From contig JAAYHP010000039.1 of NCBI GenBank assembly GCA_012735355.1, positions 1 through 5,968 of the forward strand: a stretch of DNA of 5,968 nt. Reading direction: 5' to 3'. The translations under genes and the position numbers were made by a program. This document shows, piece after piece, positions 4,553-5,968 of the stretch. Within the stretch, counting starts at the first letter, position 1. Every line of letters starts with the position of its first letter. Origin of the DNA: Lysinibacillus sp. (lineage in GTDB: Bacteria > Bacillota > Bacilli > Bacillales_A > Planococcaceae). The notes below the pieces were generated by a model. The model ran no database searches. It saw only the letters and a list, made by a program, of their open reading frames with translations, and was not told the origin of the DNA.

Positions 4553-5131
4553 ATGAAAAAAAATTGGACTTTTACATTATTTTTACTATCTTTTTTATTC
4601 ACTGTTGTAGCATGTGGGGATACATCTGAACAAATAGACAAGAATAAAGTGGAAAATCAACAAACTTCTGAAGAACAAGTAGAAACGAAACAAGCAGATG
4701 CCATTGAAGATCGTTCTGGAAAAGTACCGTTAGACTTAAAAGTGGCAGACAATCCAGCCTTCCCAGTTGGCAGTAAAGTAAAAATTTATGCAAACCATAT
4801 GGATGGCATGGAAGGAGCAGAAGGAGTAGTTGTCGGAGCTTATGATACAACGGCTTACTCTGTATCTTTTAGACCAACAGATGGCGGTGAGGAAGTAAAA
4901 CATTATAAATGGGTGATTCATGAGGAGTTAGAAGGAGCAAGTGGAGATCCAATGGAACCTGGTAGGGAATTGGTAATTAATACAGAACATATACCAGGCA
5001 TGAGAGGTGCATCGGCAACGATTGAAACGGCAGAAGAAGGACCTGTCTACATGGTGGACTTTACAACAACAACAGGAGAAGAAGTAAAAAACTACAAATG
5101 GCTAGTTGAAGGGGAACTTGTTGCTCCGTAA
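4553..5131 (+). CDS. YdhK-like lipoprotein with two DUF1541 repeats
   Basis: The 192-residue protein begins with a lipoprotein signal peptide: MKKNWTF, a hydrophobic core, and the lipobox VVAC with Cys21 as the lipid-anchored residue. It should be attached to the outer face of the cytoplasmic membrane. An acidic, Gln-rich linker (about 22-55) follows. Two copies of the DUF1541 domain come next, at about 72-126 and 136-190. The copies match closely: VKIYANHMDGMEGAEG versus LVINTEHIPGMRGASA, then YDTTAYSVSF versus EGPVYMVDF, then GGEEVKHYKWVIHEEL versus TGEEVKNYKWLVEGEL. This is the layout of Bacillus YdhK. The biochemical role is not established. The His and Met residues (H82, M83, M86; H146, M150) invite a metal-binding role, but that is inference. 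It is a single gene with its own terminator. Confidence 0.88.
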   Translation: MKKNWTFTLFLLSFLFTVVACGDTSEQIDKNKVENQQTSEEQVETKQADAIEDRSGKVPLDLKVADNPAFPVGSKVKIYANHMDGMEGAEGVVVGAYDTTAYSVSFRPTDGGEEVKHYKWVIHEELEGASGDPMEPGRELVINTEHIPGMRGASATIETAEEGPVYMVDFTTTTGEEVKNYKWLVEGELVAP

Positions 5132-5155
5132 ACGCACACTTTTTGACTGATACTT

Positions 5156-5171
5156 CCGCTTGACAAGGCGG
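5156..5171 (+). other. Small GC-rich hairpin after the lipoprotein gene
   Basis: CCGCTT (5156-5161) pairs with AGGCGG (5166-5171) around GACA with one G-U pair. No T-run follows. It overlaps a TTGACA (5160-5165) that has no well-spaced -10 box. Downstream, ATAAGGAG occurs twice (5191-5198 and 5212-5219) without a reading frame behind it. Confidence 0.35.
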
Positions 5172-5224
5172 TATGCTAGATGTGATTACTATAAGGAGAG
5201 AAATATTCATCATAAGGAGTCGGT

Positions 5225-5263
5225 CCTGATCCAAAAGTTTTGGACTTTTAGATCAGGCTTTTT
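5225..5263 (+). terminator. Strong intrinsic terminator of the lipoprotein gene
   Basis: CCTGATC (5225-5231) pairs with GATCAGG (5251-5257), and inside it AAAAGT (5233-5238) pairs with ACTTTT (5244-5249), separated from the outer stem by one C-A mismatch. A five-T run follows at 5259-5263. It sits just past the end of the convergent minus-strand gene (5269). Read in that direction no T-run follows, so it is mainly a plus-strand terminator. Confidence 0.88.
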
Positions 5264-5268
5264 CACGT

Positions 5269-5466
5269 CTAAGTAAATACAAAAATAAGCAGGCTAGCCG
5301 CAAATAACAAATAGCCAACTTGAATTAGGATATACATCGTCCGTTCAAAAGCAGTCAACGCTCGGTGTTTTCGTGCTTTTTCTAATTGGCGTAAATAAAC
5401 AATAGAAGTAATAATCATGATGATGACATAAATGGAAAATAAAATTTCTGATACAATATTATACAA
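5269..5466 (-). CDS. Small two-helix membrane protein, unknown function
   Basis: The 65-residue protein starts at TTG 5466 and has two hydrophobic segments, about residues 5-25 (VSEILFSIYVIIMIITSIVY) and 45-64 (ILIQVGYLLFAASLLIFVF). They are separated by a basic loop RQLEKARKHRALTAFERT, which by the positive-inside rule lies in the cytoplasm. Both ends would then face outward. The frame is open back to 5505, but the alternatives there (TTG 5505, ATG 5499) lack a properly spaced ribosome site, while AAAGGAG at 5475-5481 serves TTG 5466. It begins 42 bases after the stop of the preceding minus-strand gene, so the two are likely one operon. No family is recognised. A partner or anchor for the upstream protein is possible but unproven. 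Confidence 0.72.
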   Translation of the reverse strand: MYNIVSEILFSIYVIIMIITSIVYLRQLEKARKHRALTAFERTMYILIQVGYLLFAASLLIFVFT

Positions 5467-5474
5467 ATTTTCAA

Positions 5475-5481
5475 CTCCTTT
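5475..5481 (-). promoter_or_regulatory. Ribosome binding site deciding a TTG start on the minus strand
   Basis: AAAGGAG on the minus strand lies 8 bases before TTG 5466. It argues for the 65-residue form over the 78-residue form. Confidence 0.65.
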
Positions 5482-5507
5482 ACAGAAGTTATTTATCATC
5501 CTCAATT

Positions 5508-5968
5508 TTAATCTTCATGTTCTTCAATTTTCATTTTCACTAGTAGGACATACTTAGAGTCTTGAATCATTTGTTCGACTTCTTTTTCATCTTGTAAATC
5601 GTAAACTGCCATTTCATTTTCTGATGCTCGATATACTCCTAATAGATAGGACTGATTTAATTCTAATGTTTCTTCATTTAAAGCATATTTCCATTCGCTA
5701 ATGATGTTTTCGGAATTGGGTATATCAATTTTTGTTGGCTTCAATGAGATGTTGTTGGAATAAATAAATAGATATGATCCATCGACGGTTTCAAACATAC
5801 CGATTCCTAAAGGACCCTGCTCTGTTTTGTTAGGGCTTAATCCATAAGCCAATTGAGCGGCCGATTGTTCTTTTTGTTTTCCATCCTGGTAACTTTCCAC
5901 CCAAATCGTTACCCACGTTTGATCCGCATTATTAAATTGGAAATCAAAGTTTAATAGGTTGCCAATTC
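5508..5968 (-). CDS. Uncharacterised protein, C-terminal part (5' end outside window)
   Basis: The minus-strand frame is open from the right edge to TAA at 5510-5508, giving 152 complete codons. The GTG at 5900 is not a convincing start because the coding-like sequence IGNLLNFDFQFNNADQTWVT precedes it in frame. Seen are a strand-rich start, AQLAYGLSPNKTEQGPLGIG, a DGSYLFIYSNNISLKPTKID stretch, and an acidic C-terminus ending KMKIEEHED. No membrane helix is present in this part. The alternating hydrophobic pattern and Trp/Tyr content suggest a beta-sandwich, possibly the extracytoplasmic part of a lipoprotein, but the N-terminus needed to judge this is missing. It resembles hypothetical proteins I have seen in Bacillus relatives, with no known function. 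It is followed by the two-helix membrane protein in the same operon. Confidence 0.75.
   Translation of the reverse strand, partial: IGNLLNFDFQFNNADQTWVTIWVESYQDGKQKEQSAAQLAYGLSPNKTEQGPLGIGMFETVDGSYLFIYSNNISLKPTKIDIPNSENIISEWKYALNEETLELNQSYLLGVYRASENEMAVYDLQDEKEVEQMIQDSKYVLLVKMKIEEHED

Noticed and set aside
4599..4921. Two overlapping minus-strand open frames inside the lipoprotein gene
   Set aside because: They are antisense to a well-supported coding sequence and have no ribosome sites of their own.
1..5968. CRISPR array, tRNA or rRNA genes, toxin-antitoxin pair or phage genes
   Set aside because: No regularly spaced repeats, cloverleaf-like sequence, rRNA motifs or recognisable toxin or phage proteins were seen on either strand.

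Overview
The window looks like chromosomal DNA of a low-GC, Gram-positive spore-former-type Firmicute (Bacillaceae/Caryophanaceae, Lysinibacillus- or Ureibacillus-like). The evidence is AT-rich DNA, strong purine-rich Shine-Dalgarno sites (GGGGAGG, AAAGGAG), TTG starts, U-tailed intrinsic terminators, a lipoprotein with a Gram-positive lipobox, and protein families common in that group. This is inference from style; no marker gene fixes the species.

Left third (1-1361): a decay zone. It opens with the C-terminal tail of a DDE transposase, cut by the window edge at what looks like its catalytic Glu. Next come a heavily frameshifted minus-strand gene remnant (180-501), one intact small three-helix membrane protein (688-924, TTG start), a 20-bp long-stem hairpin (935-1001), and a second minus-strand remnant (1032-1290).

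Middle (1362-4093): four intact plus-strand genes with their own signals. They are a DIM6/NTAB-type flavin reductase (1362-1976), a soluble PAS-PAS-GGDEF diguanylate cyclase with complete active site and inhibitory site (2079-3323), a 45-residue acidic small protein (3431-3568), and a 91-residue CC-motif protein resembling the CC/Se (seleno)protein family (3818-4093). Intrinsic terminators sit directly in front of the ribosome sites of both the cyclase and the 45-residue gene, leaving little room for a promoter after the terminator.

Right third (4094-5968): a convergent small zinc-ribbon gene on the minus strand appears frameshifted at a six-A run (4121-4407). Its 3' side abuts a plus-strand terminator and a stretch that begins like the terminal repeat of an insertion sequence (4105 onward). 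Then comes a YdhK-like lipoprotein with two DUF1541 repeats (4553-5131) with its terminator. It faces a minus-strand gene pair: a two-helix membrane protein (5269-5466) preceded by an uncharacterised protein that runs off the right edge (5508-5968).

The genes do not form one pathway. The plus-strand genes look like separate single-gene units, while the last two minus-strand genes look like one operon. I found no convincing new defence, toxin-antitoxin or phage system. The most useful leads are the frameshifted zinc-ribbon gene, the strand-biased hairpin at 935-1001, and the two terminators placed just before ribosome sites.
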